The notes: generated by a model from the letters alone, not told the origin. A stretch of 64,000 bases of DNA from Arthrobacter cavernae (GCF_017368795.1 NZ_JAFNLL010000025.1:1-64000); one strand, 5' to 3'. Positions 28,776 through 41,418 are shown, counted from the first letter of the stretch. Numbers and translations: made by a program.

Positions 28776-28804
28776 CCTCTAGTTGAAGGTTGTTGTTATG
28801 TCAA
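28776..28804 (-). promoter_or_regulatory. ftsZ promoter
   Basis: On the minus strand a consensus TTGACA (28799-28804) is followed after exactly 17 bases by TAGAGG (28776-28781), about 70 bases before the ftsZ start. This is the clearest sigma-A type -35 in the window. Confidence 0.65.
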
Positions 28805-28921
28805 GTAACTCTACCGGTGACGGTATTTCCTATGGTTCGCACATTCAATGACCGCTTCCGCGTGTCGCCTGAATGGGGCGAAATAAGGCCGTGTCCGGTC
28901 ACTTGTTACTTGCTGCTGCTT

Positions 28922-29782
28922 CTATTTGGTGAATGGATGCCGCGGTGTGCTGACGTCGTAGACGTTGATGGGAACCTTGGGGTCAGGCGGCATCTTCAGG
29001 AGAGCCTCCAGCGCCTTGGCCTTGAGTTCCTTGTCCTCGGCATTGCCCCACACTACCGTCTTGCCGTCGTTCAGGCGCAGTTCCACGGCGTCAGCCGACT
29101 TGGCCGAGGCCGCGGAGAGCCTTGCCAGCACGTCCGCCGGCAGGGTGTCCAGGACGGCGGTGATGACCTTGAACAGCTCGGTGTTGGTAGTGCCGGCGCC
29201 TGCATCGATCAGCGGAAGCGGAACCTCGGCAGGGTCCTTGGTGGCGCCGAGGTGGATGCCGTCCACATCGACCATGACGTAGGACTCCCCCTGCTTGGCC
29301 AATGCCACGGGCACCCGTTCGACAATGTGCACCAGCAGCTCCGACGGCGGCCTGGCTTCGATGGTGGCCGAGCGGACCTGGACGAGGGGCTTGAGGAGCT
29401 CCGCGACTTCCTGCTCGCTGAGCTGCGGGAGCGGTTTGCCCTCGACGGCGGCGAGGGCCTTCTGCACCGCAGCCGGAGTCAGCAGCTTGGTCCCGTCCAC
29501 GGTGATGGTCTGGACAGCCAGGACCGGCGAGTAGACCGCGCCGGCAACCACGGCGACCACAAATGCGGCCACGGCCGCTACGACCCACAGGAGGATGCGG
29601 CGTTTCCGGCGCCCTTTGGGCTCCGGGAACTCGATCACATTGCTGCTGGGAAGCGGAGTCTTGGCCGGCGGCGCCTCGGGCTCGATGGCCCGCTCGGCGC
29701 TGATGACGGCGCCCGGTCCCGACGGAGTGCCCGGCCCGGACGTCGCTCCCGGCCGGAGGCCCGGCTTCCGGGGGCTAGCCAC
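28922..29782 (-). CDS. ftsQ: Cell division protein FtsQ
   Basis: A 286-residue bitopic division protein. Residues 1-60 are cytosolic and Pro-rich, then a basic KGRRKRR stop and one transmembrane helix (~62-83). The periplasmic POTRA domain follows (VQTITVDGTKLLTPAAVQKAL) and an FtsQ beta domain (VALAKQGESYVMVDVDGIHLG). GTG start overlaps the end of murC by 8 bases. The order murC-ftsQ-ftsZ is standard. Confidence 0.92.
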   Translation of the reverse strand: MASPRKPGLRPGATSGPGTPSGPGAVISAERAIEPEAPPAKTPLPSSNVIEFPEPKGRRKRRILLWVVAAVAAFVVAVVAGAVYSPVLAVQTITVDGTKLLTPAAVQKALAAVEGKPLPQLSEQEVAELLKPLVQVRSATIEARPPSELLVHIVERVPVALAKQGESYVMVDVDGIHLGATKDPAEVPLPLIDAGAGTTNTELFKVITAVLDTLPADVLARLSAASAKSADAVELRLNDGKTVVWGNAEDKELKAKALEALLKMPPDPKVPINVYDVSTPRHPFTK

Positions 29783-31145
29783 CGAGCGACTCGACGATCC
29801 GCGGCCCGTAGGCAGTCACGTCCCCCGCTCCGACTGTCAGCACAATGTCGCCCGGGCCGGCCACGGCCAGCACTGCGGCCACGGCGTCCTCGCCTGCAGC
29901 CACGAGGCTCCCGGCAGTCAGATACTCGGTGATCAGGGTGCTGGTGACGCCGGGGATCGGGTCCTCGCGGGCCGGGTAGATGTCCAGGACCAGCGCGGTG
30001 TCGGCCGTGTTCAACGCCTCGGCAAATTCACGGGCAAACTCACGCGTCCGGGAGAAGAGGTGCGGCTGGAAGAGGACATGGACTTTGTTCCCGCCGGCCA
30101 CCGAACGGGCTGCCGACAACGCAGCCCGTACTTCCGTGGGGTGGTGGGCGTAGTCGTCGTAGACCCGGATCCCGCGCCCCTCGCCCTTGAACTCGAAACG
30201 GCGCGAGGCGCCGGTGAAGTGGCCCAGTGCGGCAGCAGCAGCGGCGGCATCCACCCCGAGTTCGACGGCGACGGCGAAGGCTGCGGCCGCGTTGAGGGCG
30301 TTGTGCCGCCCCGGGACCTGAAGGTCCAAACGGTAGCGTTCGGCGCCGTCGGACACCCAGACGTCGCCGGGACCGCCGTCGTGCAGCCGGATGTCGGCGT
30401 CGTCGGTGGTGCCGTAGGTGAGCACACGCGTGGTGCCACGCGCCGCGGTGCGCCCGGCCAGGGCCCGGGCGCCGTCGTCGTCGGCGCAGGCCAGCAGGGC
30501 ACCGTTGCCGGGCAGGAGGCCCACAAACTTGTCAAAGGAGGCGTACACGGCCTCTGCCGTGCCGTAGTGGTCCAGGTGGTCGGCCTCGACGTTCGTGACG
30601 ACGGCGATCAGCGGCCGGTAGTTCAGGAAGGAACCGTCGGATTCATCCGCTTCCGCCACGAAGATGTCCGAGGCTCCGTGGGCCGCGTTCACGCCGAGGG
30701 CCGGTACGTTCGCGCCGATCGCGAAGGACGGGTCCAGTCCGGCCTCCTTCAGGAGGACGGCCACCATGGAAGTGGTGGTGGACTTGCCGTGCGTTCCGGC
30801 CACCGTGACCACGCGGTCGTTGGCCATGGTGGCCGCCAGGGCCTCGGAGCGGTGCAGGACCGGGAGGCCGGCAGCCCGGGCGGCAGCGAGTTCGGGGTTG
30901 TCCGCCCTGATGGCGGATCCGGCAACGACCGTCTGGGCATCGCCGAGGTTCTCCGCGGCATAGCCGACGGCGATCCTGGCACCGGCCGCTGCAAGGTCCT
31001 GCATGACCGGGAGATCCTTGGCGTCGGAGCCGCTCACGGCAACACCTCGTGCCACCATGATCCGGGCCACGGCGGACATGCCGACGCCGCCGATACCGAT
31101 GAAGTGGACGCGGCCAAGGGACGCGAGTTCAAGCTGGGGTGTCAT
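29775..31145 (-). CDS. murC: UDP-N-acetylmuramate--L-alanine ligase
   Basis: A 456-residue cytosolic Mur ligase adding L-Ala to UDP-MurNAc. The Rossmann N-domain has [18 protein letters not shown]; the ATP loop is [13 protein letters not shown]; later motifs are [33 protein letters not shown] and [13 protein letters not shown]. It overlaps murG by 4 bases (ATGA) and ftsQ by 8. Confidence 0.96.
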   Translation of the reverse strand: MTPQLELASLGRVHFIGIGGVGMSAVARIMVARGVAVSGSDAKDLPVMQDLAAAGARIAVGYAAENLGDAQTVVAGSAIRADNPELAAARAAGLPVLHRSEALAATMANDRVVTVAGTHGKSTTTSMVAVLLKEAGLDPSFAIGANVPALGVNAAHGASDIFVAEADESDGSFLNYRPLIAVVTNVEADHLDHYGTAEAVYASFDKFVGLLPGNGALLACADDDGARALAGRTAARGTTRVLTYGTTDDADIRLHDGGPGDVWVSDGAERYRLDLQVPGRHNALNAAAAFAVAVELGVDAAAAAAALGHFTGASRRFEFKGEGRGIRVYDDYAHHPTEVRAALSAARSVAGGNKVHVLFQPHLFSRTREFAREFAEALNTADTALVLDIYPAREDPIPGVTSTLITEYLTAGSLVAAGEDAVAAVLAVAGPGDIVLTVGAGDVTAYGPRIVESLGG

Positions 31146-32308
31146 GCGGATACCGCTTCCAGGACAAGATCAGCCATGCGCTGATCGGCGTTTCTGATGC
31201 CGAGTGCCTCGGACTTCCGGGCCATGTCGTCGAGCCGGGACCTGTCCCCGAGCAGGGGGATCAGCTCGGCCGCGAGCCAGGCGGCGCTGAGTGCCTTGTC
31301 CTCGACCAGGAGCGCTCCTCCGGCCTTCACCAGGGCGGCCGCGTTGAGGGCCTGTTCGCCGTTGCCGATCGGCAGGGGGACGAAGACTGCGGGCACGCCG
31401 ACGGCTGCCACTTCGCTGACCGTTGCGGCTCCGGCCCGGGCCAGCAGGACATCGGCGCCGGCATAGACGTTTTCCATGCCGTCCACGTATTCCACCTGCC
31501 GGTAGCCCTCGGCAGCCAGTAGGCCGCCGTCGAAGTCCAGGACTGCCTTGCCGCGTCCGGTGATGTGCAGTGTCTGGACGCCGGCAGCGGCCAGGGCGTC
31601 GAGGGCGCCGGAGATGGTGCGGTTGATGCTCAGGGCGCCGGAGGACCCGCCGGTGACGATCAGGGCGGGCCGGCCGGCATCGAGGCCGAGGGCTGCCTTC
31701 GCCGCGGGGGCGGCAGCTGCGCGGTCCAGGCCGGAGATGGCTTTGCGCATCGGCATGCCCACGTGGCGGGCATGGCGCAGGCGGGTGCCGGCAAAGGCCA
31801 CGGCGACGTGCTTGCTGAAGAGCGCGCCAACGCGGTTGGCCAGGCCGGGCCGCGTGTTGGCCTCGTGGATGACAATCGGGATCCTGCGGCGGCGCGCGGC
31901 CAGATACATGGGCGTACAGACATAGCCTCCGACGCCCACTAGCACGTCCGCGTGTGCCTCGTCCAGGATGCGGCCGGCCTGCCGGACGGCGCCCGCGAGC
32001 CTGGCCGGGAGTTTCAGGAGGTCCAGGGACGGCTTCCTCGGGAACGGCACGCGGTCGATCGTCGCCAATTCGTAGCCGGCCTCGGGCACCAGACGGGTCT
32101 CCATGCCGGCCGGGGTACCCACGGCGAGCATTGCCGCGTCCGGGCGGGCTGCTTTCACGGCGTCGGCGATTGCCAGGAGCGGGCTGATGTGGCCTGCTGT
32201 TCCACCGCCTGCAAGGACCACGGACAGGGGCCGGGGCCTTGCGGCTGGCTGGGGCTCGGTGCTTGGCTGGGGCCCTGCGGTTGGCTGGGGCAAGGACTCG
32301 CGATTCAT
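31142..32308 (-). CDS. murG: UDP-GlcNAc transferase MurG (lipid II synthesis)
   Basis: A 388-residue GT28 glycosyltransferase that converts lipid I to lipid II at the inner face of the membrane. The G-loop is [18 protein letters not shown] (~32-50); later [42 protein letters not shown] and [26 protein letters not shown], with QALNAA near the nucleotide site. A ~28-residue Pro/Gln-rich N-terminus built on a repeated QP-x-A pattern precedes the fold. It overlaps ftsW by 4 bases and murC by 4 bases. Confidence 0.95.
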   Translation of the reverse strand: MNRESLPQPTAGPQPSTEPQPAARPRPLSVVLAGGGTAGHISPLLAIADAVKAARPDAAMLAVGTPAGMETRLVPEAGYELATIDRVPFPRKPSLDLLKLPARLAGAVRQAGRILDEAHADVLVGVGGYVCTPMYLAARRRRIPIVIHEANTRPGLANRVGALFSKHVAVAFAGTRLRHARHVGMPMRKAISGLDRAAAAPAAKAALGLDAGRPALIVTGGSSGALSINRTISGALDALAAAGVQTLHITGRGKAVLDFDGGLLAAEGYRQVEYVDGMENVYAGADVLLARAGAATVSEVAAVGVPAVFVPLPIGNGEQALNAAALVKAGGALLVEDKALSAAWLAAELIPLLGDRSRLDDMARKSEALGIRNADQRMADLVLEAVSA

Positions 32309-33615
32309 GAAGGGCTAATACGCTTTCGTGCGGTTTTCGAAGGACGCCACGGGAACAGACGGGGGCGGTGGCTGGGAGCCAGCTGGGACCGGGCCAAAGA
32401 CAACACTACGCCCACGCCGCACAGCGACATCACCAGCGCGGAACCGCCATAGGAGATGAACGGCAACGGCACGCCGATGACCGGTAGCAGTTGGATGACC
32501 ACCGCCATGTTCATGCACGCCTGCCCAAGGAGCCAGACCATGATTCCACCGGCCAGGGTCCGCTGGAAGGCATCCTTCTGGCGTACCACCACCCGGAAGA
32601 TGGCCACGCCCAGGATCGCGAACAGCACCAGCACCACGGTGGTGCCCACGAGTCCCAGTTCCTCGCCGATGATGGCGAAGATGAAGTCGTTGTGGGCCTC
32701 GGGGAGCCAGTTGTACTTTTGCCGGCTCTGCCCAAGCCCCAGGCCAGTCCAGCCGCCCTGGGCCAGTCCGTACATGCCGTTGGTGGACTGGAAATCGAAG
32801 TCGTATTCGGTTTTGCAGGTTTCGGAGGCATTGCCGAGCCAGGACGTGATGCGGCAGATGCGGTTGGCGCTGCTGGCGGTGGCCACCGTGGCACCGATGA
32901 CAACGATGATGCCCGCGATCGCCAGCATCCGCGCAGGAACGCCGGCGAAGAAGAGCCCCGCCGCCAGGATGGCCGCAATGACGATGACGGTGCCGAGGTC
33001 GTTGCCCAGCATGACGAGGCCAATGACCAGCACGGCCCCCGGAATAACGGGGATGATGACGTGCCACCAGCGGTGGAGCAGTTTCTGCTTCCGGGCCAGC
33101 ACGGCAGCGATCCAGATGCACAGGACCAGCTTGGCGGTCTCCGAGGGTTGGAGCGTGACCCCGCCGAAGTCGATCCAGTTCTTGTTGCCGTTGACGCTGC
33201 GCCCCATGGCCTGGACGAGCACGAGCAGCACGATCACGGCGCCCAGCGCCCACCAGGACAGCTTCTTCATCCAGCTGACGTCGGTGCGGGAGATGACGTA
33301 CATCGCCACCACGCCGATCGCCCCGAAGACGGCCTGCTTCATGGCGTCGGCGTATGGCGATTTGCCCTCGGAAATGGCTTCGACGCTGGAAGCGGAGAGC
33401 ACCATCATGATGCCGATGGCCGTCAGGGCCAGCGCGCAGCCGAGGATCAGGTAGTACGTGGAGCTGTTGGGGGCCTTGCTCTTGCCCTCAACCCGGTCCC
33501 AGAAGCCGCGGAGGTGTCCGCGGAGCCCGGAGGGCCGTTTGGCATCCTTCGCCACGGGCCGGGTCTTCCCTCCCGCGGGTTCCTTGTCGCGGGTACGGGT
33601 GGGCGTGCTGACCAT
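32305..33615 (-). CDS. ftsW: SEDS peptidoglycan polymerase FtsW
   Basis: A 436-residue multi-pass protein (about ten transmembrane helices between residues ~55 and 415) that polymerises lipid II at the septum with its partner PBP FtsI. SEDS landmarks are [79 protein letters not shown] (with the catalytic-region aspartate) and [15 protein letters not shown]. The N-terminal ~50 residues are basic and cytosolic. It overlaps murG by 4 bases; murD ends 3 bases upstream. Confidence 0.95.
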   Translation of the reverse strand: MVSTPTRTRDKEPAGGKTRPVAKDAKRPSGLRGHLRGFWDRVEGKSKAPNSSTYYLILGCALALTAIGIMMVLSASSVEAISEGKSPYADAMKQAVFGAIGVVAMYVISRTDVSWMKKLSWWALGAVIVLLVLVQAMGRSVNGNKNWIDFGGVTLQPSETAKLVLCIWIAAVLARKQKLLHRWWHVIIPVIPGAVLVIGLVMLGNDLGTVIVIAAILAAGLFFAGVPARMLAIAGIIVVIGATVATASSANRICRITSWLGNASETCKTEYDFDFQSTNGMYGLAQGGWTGLGLGQSRQKYNWLPEAHNDFIFAIIGEELGLVGTTVVLVLFAILGVAIFRVVVRQKDAFQRTLAGGIMVWLLGQACMNMAVVIQLLPVIGVPLPFISYGGSALVMSLCGVGVVLSLARSQLAPSHRPRLFPWRPSKTARKRISPS

Positions 33616-33618
33616 GTG

Positions 33619-35187
33619 CTACTCCTCGGTGGCCTGTGCCTGCCCTTCCACGAGCTCGCGAACTGCCTGGATGAAAGCGTCGCCACGGTGAGCGTAGGAA
33701 GAGAACTGATCCATGGATGCAGCCGCGGGGGCCATGAGCACGGTGTCACCGGAAACTGCCACTTCCGCCGCAGAGGCAACGGCCTGGGCCATCACGGTGT
33801 CGCCGAAGATCGGCGAAGCGGCGGCTCCAGCGGTCTGCACCTTTTCAGTGTCGCCCTTGGGCTGGCCGATCACCGGGACATCCGGTGCGTGTCGCTGCAG
33901 GGAGGCTTCGAGGTCTGCGGTATCGGTGCCGATCAGCACCACGGCCTTGAGCCGGGGCGCGTGCTCCTTGACGAGTTCGTCGTAGTTGACGCCCTTGGAC
34001 AGTCCGCCCGCGATCCACACAACGTTCTGGAAGGCAGACAGTGCGGCCGAGGCTGCGTGCGGGTTGGTCGCTTTGGAGTCGTTGACCCACAGCACGCCGT
34101 TTTGCTTGGCAACGGGCTGGATCCGGTGGTCCCCGGGCAGGTAGTTGAGCAGGCCCTGCCGGACGGCTGCCGGTTCAACACCGTAGGCGCGGACCAGTGC
34201 GGCCGCGGCGAGTGCGTTGGCCACCATGTGGCGCGGTGCCACCGGGCCAAGGTCCGCCATCGAGGCGAGTTCCGCGGCCGAGTCCTTGCGTTCGGCGATG
34301 AACGCGCGGTCGACCAGGAGTCCTTCGACCACGCCCAGCATGCTGACCGCCGGGGTCAGCGTGGTGAAACCGATCGCACGGCAGCCTTCGACGACGTCGG
34401 CGTCTTCCACCATCCGCTCGGTCTCGATCTGCTCGGCATTGAAAATGGCGGCCTTTTGCGTGTTCCCGTAGACCTTGGCTTTGTCGGCCAGGTAGGAGGT
34501 GTAAGAGCCGTGCCAATCCACGTGGTCCTCGGCGACATTGAGGCACACGCTGGCCACCGGGGACAGCGAGTGGCTCCAGTGCAGCTGGAAGCTGGAGAGT
34601 TCCACTGCGAAGGCGTCGTATTCCACGGGATCGCGGAGGGCGTCCAGAATGGGTGTGCCCACATTCCCGACGGCAATGGCCTTGAGTCCTGCGGCTTGGA
34701 GCATGGATTCGGTCATGCCAACGGTGGTGGTCTTGCCGTTGGTGCCCGTAATGGCGAGCCAGTCCGCCGTCTTGCGTCCCTTGCGTTCCCGCAGGCGCCA
34801 TGCCAGCTCGACGTCGCCCCACACCGGGATGTGCTTGCGCTTGGCGGCTGCCAGCAGGGCCTGGTCCGGGCGCCAGCCCGGCGAGGTCACCACGAGCTCG
34901 GGCAGCGTGCCCTCCACTAAGGGAAGGGAGTCCACGGCGTCTTGGCCGAGCAGGACATCCACGGCCCCGACGATCTTCAGGGTGTCCGCCTGCGCTGCGG
35001 CCTTGGCCGTGGTGGCGGCGTCCACCACCACCACTTTGGCGCCGAGTTCGATCAGGGTGTCGGCGGCCGCGAAGCCGGAGACTCCGATGCCGGTCACCAC
35101 AACGCGCAGTCCGCTCCAGTCTGCGTCCCAGCTGGTGAGGTCCGCGAGCCGGTCATTGGCCGTCATGGATTCAGGGTTTACGTTCAC
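33619..35187 (-). CDS. murD: UDP-N-acetylmuramoyl-L-alanine--D-glutamate ligase
   Basis: A 522-residue Mur ligase adding D-Glu. N-domain [24 protein letters not shown] loop [13 protein letters not shown], then [33 protein letters not shown] and [14 protein letters not shown]. The GTG at 35185-35187 is chosen because it overlaps the mraY stop by 4 bases (GTGA), as at other junctions here; an ATG 15 bases upstream or 21 bases downstream is possible. Longer than E. coli MurD (438) because of short loops and an N-terminal extension. Confidence 0.94.
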   Translation of the reverse strand: MNVNPESMTANDRLADLTSWDADWSGLRVVVTGIGVSGFAAADTLIELGAKVVVVDAATTAKAAAQADTLKIVGAVDVLLGQDAVDSLPLVEGTLPELVVTSPGWRPDQALLAAAKRKHIPVWGDVELAWRLRERKGRKTADWLAITGTNGKTTTVGMTESMLQAAGLKAIAVGNVGTPILDALRDPVEYDAFAVELSSFQLHWSHSLSPVASVCLNVAEDHVDWHGSYTSYLADKAKVYGNTQKAAIFNAEQIETERMVEDADVVEGCRAIGFTTLTPAVSMLGVVEGLLVDRAFIAERKDSAAELASMADLGPVAPRHMVANALAAAALVRAYGVEPAAVRQGLLNYLPGDHRIQPVAKQNGVLWVNDSKATNPHAASAALSAFQNVVWIAGGLSKGVNYDELVKEHAPRLKAVVLIGTDTADLEASLQRHAPDVPVIGQPKGDTEKVQTAGAAASPIFGDTVMAQAVASAAEVAVSGDTVLMAPAAASMDQFSSYAHRGDAFIQAVRELVEGQAQATEE

Positions 35188-36289
35188 AGCAGCACCACCC
35201 ATTCAGCGTAGAAAATACCAAGGCCGGCGGCCACAAAGAGCCCGCAGAGGATCCAGAACCGGACCACCACGGTGATCTCGGCCCAGCCCTTGAGCTCGAA
35301 ATGGTGCTGCAGCGGCGCCATTTTGAAGAATCGTTTACCGCCGGTCATCTTGAAGTAGCCCACCTGGATGATGACCGAGAGCGTGATGAGCACGAAGAGC
35401 CCGCCGATGATGCCGAGCAGGAGTTCCGTGCGGGACAGGATAGCGAAGGCGGCCACAGCGCCGCCGATGGCCAAGGAGCCGGTGTCGCCCATGAAGATCT
35501 TTGCCGGAGAGGTGTTCCACCACAGGAAGCCCACCAAGGCGGCACTGAGGATGGCTGCCAGCAGGGCCAGGTCCAGGGGGTCGCGGACCGTGTAGCAGCC
35601 GCTGCCCGCCTCCCGCGGCGAACCGCAGGCCTGGTTGTTCTGCCAGATCCCTATGAGCGTGTAGGCGCCGAAGACCATGATGGATGCCCCCGCGGCCAGG
35701 CCGTCCAGGCCGTCGGTCAGGTTCACGCCGTTGGTGGCCGCGGTGATGATCAGGTTGGACCAGACAACAAACAGGATCGCGCCCAGCACTGTTCCGCCGA
35801 ATGCGAGATCCAGCCATTGGATATCCCGGACCAGGGAAATCTGGGTGGAAGCTGGCGTGACGTCGTCCGCGTCCGGGAACTGGAGGACCAGCACCGCAAA
35901 AACAATGCCGACGGCGGCCTGGAGGATCAGTTTCCATTTGGCGTTCAGGCCTAGGCTGCGTTTGTTGCTGATCTTGATGAAGTCATCGAGGAAGCCCACG
36001 AACCCCATGCCCACCATCAGGAAAAGCAGGAGGAGTCCGGACGCGGAAGGGCCCGGGGAGCGCGGATTCATCATCCACATGATCAGGTGCGTCAGCCCGT
36101 AGCTGATCAGCACGGCGAGCACCACCACGGCGCCGCCCATGGTGGGGGTTCCACGCTTGGTGTGGTGCGAGGTGGGCCCGTCATCGCGGATGAACTGGCC
36201 ATAGCTTTTCGCAACGAGGAAACGGATGAAGAGCGGTGTGCCGATCAGCGACACAAGGAGAGCGACGCCTGCGCCGACCAGAAGTGCAA

Positions 36290-36293
<4 letters not shown>
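35184..36293 (-). CDS. mraY: Phospho-N-acetylmuramoyl-pentapeptide transferase
   Basis: A 369-residue polytopic membrane enzyme (about ten helices) that makes lipid I from UDP-MurNAc-pentapeptide and undecaprenyl phosphate. Signatures: [16 protein letters not shown] at ~40-55, [17 protein letters not shown] with the two magnesium aspartates, [12 protein letters not shown], and [12 protein letters not shown] near the C-terminus. It overlaps murF by 4 bases and murD by 4 bases. Confidence 0.96.
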
Positions 36294-37804
<1,511 letters not shown>

Positions 37805-37810
37805 CTCGGT

Positions 37811-39457
37811 TCAGGACTCTATCCGGTGGTCCGTGGAAACGCTGAATCCCTTGGCTGCCAAGGCGGCCCTGAGTTCAACACGGTCATCAAGGGCCAGGTT
37901 GACGCCCTTCACTTCTTGCCAGACTTCGTGGCCACGGCCCGCAACCAGGATGGTGTCCCTGGCGGTGGCCGTGTCCACGGCCTGGCGGATGGCGGCGTCC
38001 CTCGGGTAGGCCTCAAGGATTTCGCAGCCCAGCTTCTCGGCGTCGCGCGCGGCGTACGCGCCCGCCAGGACGTCGGCACGGATGGCGGCGGCGTCCTCGT
38101 CGTGGGGGTCGTCGTCACTGACGATCACGACGTCGGCCAGGCGGGCCGCGATGGCACCCATCGTGGGGCGTTTGCCTTGATCGCGCTGCCCCGTGGCACC
38201 GAAGACGACGATGACCTTGGAGCCGGGTTCCGGGGAACGGACGGCCTCCAGGGCACGCGCCAGGGCATCCGGGTTGTGGGCAAAGTCAACAACCGAGGCC
38301 GGTGCGTTGGAGATCAGCTGCATGCGGCCGGGAACGGCCACGGTGAACGGGTCGTGTTCGTCCAGGGCTGCCTGCAGGGTATCGGCTTCAACCCCAGTGG
38401 CCAGGACCATGATGGCGGCCAAGGCGGCGTTGGCCACATTGAAGTCGCCGGGCAGGCCGGTGTGAAGGCGGATGACGCGCCCGTCCCTGCTCCTGAGTTC
38501 GAAGTCGGCGCCGAGGCCGCGGGCGGCCACCGCGGCGACCGCCCAGTCCGCGATGGCGTCCGGGCCGTTCGTGGCAAGCGTCGTGACCGGGATCCCGGCC
38601 TCCGCGGCCAACTGCCGGCCCCAGGCGTCGTCCACCGTGACCACGGCCTGGCGGGCCCTGCCGGCCGTGAACAGCTCGGCTTTGGTCCGGAAGTACTCCT
38701 CCATGCTGCCGTGCAGGTCCAGGTGGTCCTGGGTCAGGTTGGTGAAGCCCACGACGTCGAAGACCACACCGTCCACGCGGTGGAAGGACACCGCGTGCGA
38801 GGAAACCTCCATGGAGGCCGCTTCCAGGCCGCGTTCGCGCATGAGGGCCAGGAGCGCGTGGACATCGGTGGATTCGGGGGTGGTCAGCAGGCTGGGAATG
38901 GGTTCCGCGCCGGCGAGGATCTCGATGGTGCCGATGAGCCCGGGCGTCTTGCCCAGGGCCCGCAGCAGGGAATTGATGAAGTATGTGGTGGTGGTCTTCC
39001 CATTGGTGCCCGTGACGCCCAGGAGCGTGGGGAACGCGCCGTCGGCGGGCTGGCTGCGGTAGATCAGGGCTGCGAGCGGCCCCACTGCCGTCCGCGGCGT
39101 CCCGACGACCAAGACGGGAACGGCAAGGTCGCCGGACATCGCGAGCTGGCGGGCTCCGGCGTCGTCCGTCACCACGGCCACGGCACCGGCATCGACGGCC
39201 TGGCGGGCGAAGTCCGCGCCGTGCCGGGAGGCACCGGGCAGTGCCATGTACAGATCCCCCGGCTCAACGGTGCGCGAGTTCAGCGAGATGCCGGTGACAC
39301 CGGCATTCCAGGAGCCTGCCGGCAGGGCAACGCCGAGCTCTTCCGCGATGGTTCCAAGCGGCACGGCTGCCACGAAGGCAGGGCGGAACCCCGTGGTGCC
39401 CGCGGCCGGCCCGCCGCTGGGGGCAGGGGTGGAAGCGGCCTGGTTCTGCTCTGACAA
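37811..39457 (-). CDS. murE: UDP-MurNAc-dipeptide ligase MurE (third amino acid, probably L-Lys)
   Basis: A 548-residue Mur ligase adding residue 3 of the stem peptide. ATP loop [14 protein letters not shown], substrate lysine region, EVSSHAV, FTNLTQDHLDLHG and VDFAHNPDAL are present. The specificity loop reads SDDDPHDED with D449-D450-P451-H452 where meso-DAP enzymes have D-N-P-R, so the DAP-binding Arg and Asn are missing; this agrees with the lysine peptidoglycan of Arthrobacter relatives. Start: TTG at 39455-39457 has GGAGA 6 bases upstream and gives MSEQNQAAST; a longer ATG start (39520) has no ribosome site. Confidence 0.94.
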   Translation of the reverse strand: MSEQNQAASTPAPSGGPAAGTTGFRPAFVAAVPLGTIAEELGVALPAGSWNAGVTGISLNSRTVEPGDLYMALPGASRHGADFARQAVDAGAVAVVTDDAGARQLAMSGDLAVPVLVVGTPRTAVGPLAALIYRSQPADGAFPTLLGVTGTNGKTTTTYFINSLLRALGKTPGLIGTIEILAGAEPIPSLLTTPESTDVHALLALMRERGLEAASMEVSSHAVSFHRVDGVVFDVVGFTNLTQDHLDLHGSMEEYFRTKAELFTAGRARQAVVTVDDAWGRQLAAEAGIPVTTLATNGPDAIADWAVAAVAARGLGADFELRSRDGRVIRLHTGLPGDFNVANAALAAIMVLATGVEADTLQAALDEHDPFTVAVPGRMQLISNAPASVVDFAHNPDALARALEAVRSPEPGSKVIVVFGATGQRDQGKRPTMGAIAARLADVVIVSDDDPHDEDAAAIRADVLAGAYAARDAEKLGCEILEAYPRDAAIRQAVDTATARDTILVAGRGHEVWQEVKGVNLALDDRVELRAALAAKGFSVSTDHRIES

Positions 39458-39562
39458 ATCGTTCTCCGTTGGTGCTCGTGGAACTGGCGGCCCGGAGGCC
39501 AATGGCGCCCGGTCCGGCATGGGGTGGATCGTGTTTTTGGCCGATACGGACGCCCAAAAAGC

Positions 39563-41359
39563 TTACTTGACGAACTGGGGCAGCCGCACCGGGGTCCCTG
39601 TTGACGGGGCAACGTTGTACGTCCTCAGCACCTGGCTCATGACCGAGCGGAAGACCGGTCCGTTGGTGATTCCGTAGATGCTCCCCTTGGGCCGCTGCAG
39701 GACGACCTCAACGATGAAGCGCGGATCATCCATCGGGGCCATGCCCACCATGGAGGCCGTGTAACCGTCGAAACCGGGCAGCCCGTCCTCGCGCGGCGCC
39801 TCCGAGGTGCCGGTCTTGGCACCCACCCGGTAGCCGTCGATCGCGGCGTCCTTGATCTGCCCCTCCGTGACGGCACTTTCCAGGATGTCCCGGACCTGCT
39901 GCGCGGTCTCCTTGGACACCACGGTGCGGGGTTCCTTGGCCGGCACTTTCTCCTCCGTGCCGTCGGGCTTGATGTAGCTGTCGATGAGCCGCGGCTGCAG
40001 CATGACGCCGCCGTTGGCGATGCTCTGGTAGGCCCGCACCGTCTGCAGTGTTGACTGCGAGACGCCCTGGCCGAACAGCACCGTGTACTGCTGGCGGTCG
40101 TCCCATTTGTCGGGGGTGGCAAGGATGCCCGTGGCCTCGGAAGGAAGGCCGATCTCCGGGGCTTCGCCGATGCCGAAGCGCCGGAGCCAGTCGTAGCGCT
40201 GCTCCTTGCTCAGGCGACTGCCCACCATCACGGTGCCGGTGTTCATGGACCAGCCCAGGATGCCGGCCAGGGTGCGTTCTTCCGTGCCGTGTTCAAAGGA
40301 GTCCGTGAACTGCTGCCCGTCGATCACCAGCGACGGCGGAATGGTGAACTTGTCCAGCGGGCTGGACTTTCCCTCCTCGATGGCTGCCGCGGCCGTCATC
40401 ATCTTTTCCACGGACCCAGGCTCATAGGCTGCCGTCACGGCACGGACGCCGCGGTCCTTTGCCTCGACGCCGCCGGGGTTGTTGGGGTCCGGGGCATTGG
40501 TGTCGGCCAGCGCGATCAGGTTGCCGGTCTTGATGTCCATGACGATGATGACGCCCCACTCGGCGCTCAGCTTGTTGACCTGGCTCTGGATGGCCTGCTG
40601 GGCGAAGTACTGGATGTCCGAGTTGAGGGTGAGCTTGACGTCGGTGCCGTCCACGGCAGGGGTCAGCTCGTCGGTGGCGATGGGGATGCGGAGGCCGTCG
40701 GCACCGATCTCAAAGACCCGCTTGCCTGCCGTGCCGCGCAGGAGTTCGTCCTGGGTCTGCTCGATGCCGGCCTGGCCGGTGGTGCCGTCCTTCAGGAAAC
40801 CGACCACCCCGCCTGCCACGCTGCCGTTGGGGTAGACCCGCTTGCTGATGCCTTCGGAGCCGACGCCCGGGATTCCGAGCTCGATGATCCTGGCTTCCAG
40901 CTCGGGCTTCACATCCCTGGCCACGATGAAGTATTTCTTGTCGCCGGTCAGCAGTTCCTTGAGTTTCGGAGGTTCCATGCCCAGCGCGCTGGCCAGTTCG
41001 ACGATTCCCTGATCGCGCGAGATGGTGTCCACTTCTTCGGTAGCCCGGTTGTAGCGCCTGAAGGAGTCCTTTTCGCCGTTCTGAACTTGGTCCACCACGA
41101 TGTTGTAGCGGAGGACGCTGTTGGCGAGCACCGTGCCGTTGGCGTCGATGATCCGGCCGCGCTCCGCCGGAAGGGTGGTGGCGGTCAGACGCTTGTTGAA
41201 GGCGGCTTCGGCCATGCCTCCCACGTCCAGGCCCTGGACCATGAAGAGCTTCCCGCCCACCACGAGCAGCAGGGTCAACATGATGCCCAATCCGATGCGC
41301 AGGCGTTTCTTCGCCGCCGGCACCTTGCCTGATGTTGATTTGCCGGGGGTGTGCGCCAC
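39563..41359 (-). CDS. ftsI: Peptidoglycan transpeptidase FtsI (class B PBP)
   Basis: A 598-residue septal transpeptidase. A basic N-terminus and single membrane helix (~20-40) are followed by the PBP dimer domain (RGRIIDANGTVLANS ...) and the transpeptidase domain. Active-site elements: S316-V-E-K319 (SxxK), SMNTG (SxN) and KTGTSE (KTG). The SxxK carries Glu at position three where Phe, Asn or Met is more usual. Partner of FtsW encoded in the same operon. It follows the ftsL-like gene after 59 bases. Confidence 0.94.
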   Translation of the reverse strand: MAHTPGKSTSGKVPAAKKRLRIGLGIMLTLLLVVGGKLFMVQGLDVGGMAEAAFNKRLTATTLPAERGRIIDANGTVLANSVLRYNIVVDQVQNGEKDSFRRYNRATEEVDTISRDQGIVELASALGMEPPKLKELLTGDKKYFIVARDVKPELEARIIELGIPGVGSEGISKRVYPNGSVAGGVVGFLKDGTTGQAGIEQTQDELLRGTAGKRVFEIGADGLRIPIATDELTPAVDGTDVKLTLNSDIQYFAQQAIQSQVNKLSAEWGVIIVMDIKTGNLIALADTNAPDPNNPGGVEAKDRGVRAVTAAYEPGSVEKMMTAAAAIEEGKSSPLDKFTIPPSLVIDGQQFTDSFEHGTEERTLAGILGWSMNTGTVMVGSRLSKEQRYDWLRRFGIGEAPEIGLPSEATGILATPDKWDDRQQYTVLFGQGVSQSTLQTVRAYQSIANGGVMLQPRLIDSYIKPDGTEEKVPAKEPRTVVSKETAQQVRDILESAVTEGQIKDAAIDGYRVGAKTGTSEAPREDGLPGFDGYTASMVGMAPMDDPRFIVEVVLQRPKGSIYGITNGPVFRSVMSQVLRTYNVAPSTGTPVRLPQFVK

Positions 41360-41418
41360 GTTGATTCCTTGCTGCTGGCCCTGCGTCAGTGAACTGTTGG
41401 CTGTCGGTGAACCGTTGG

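Noticed and set aside
32491..34920. 809-codon open frame on the plus strand
   Set aside because: It is antisense to ftsW and murD; no recognisable protein features.
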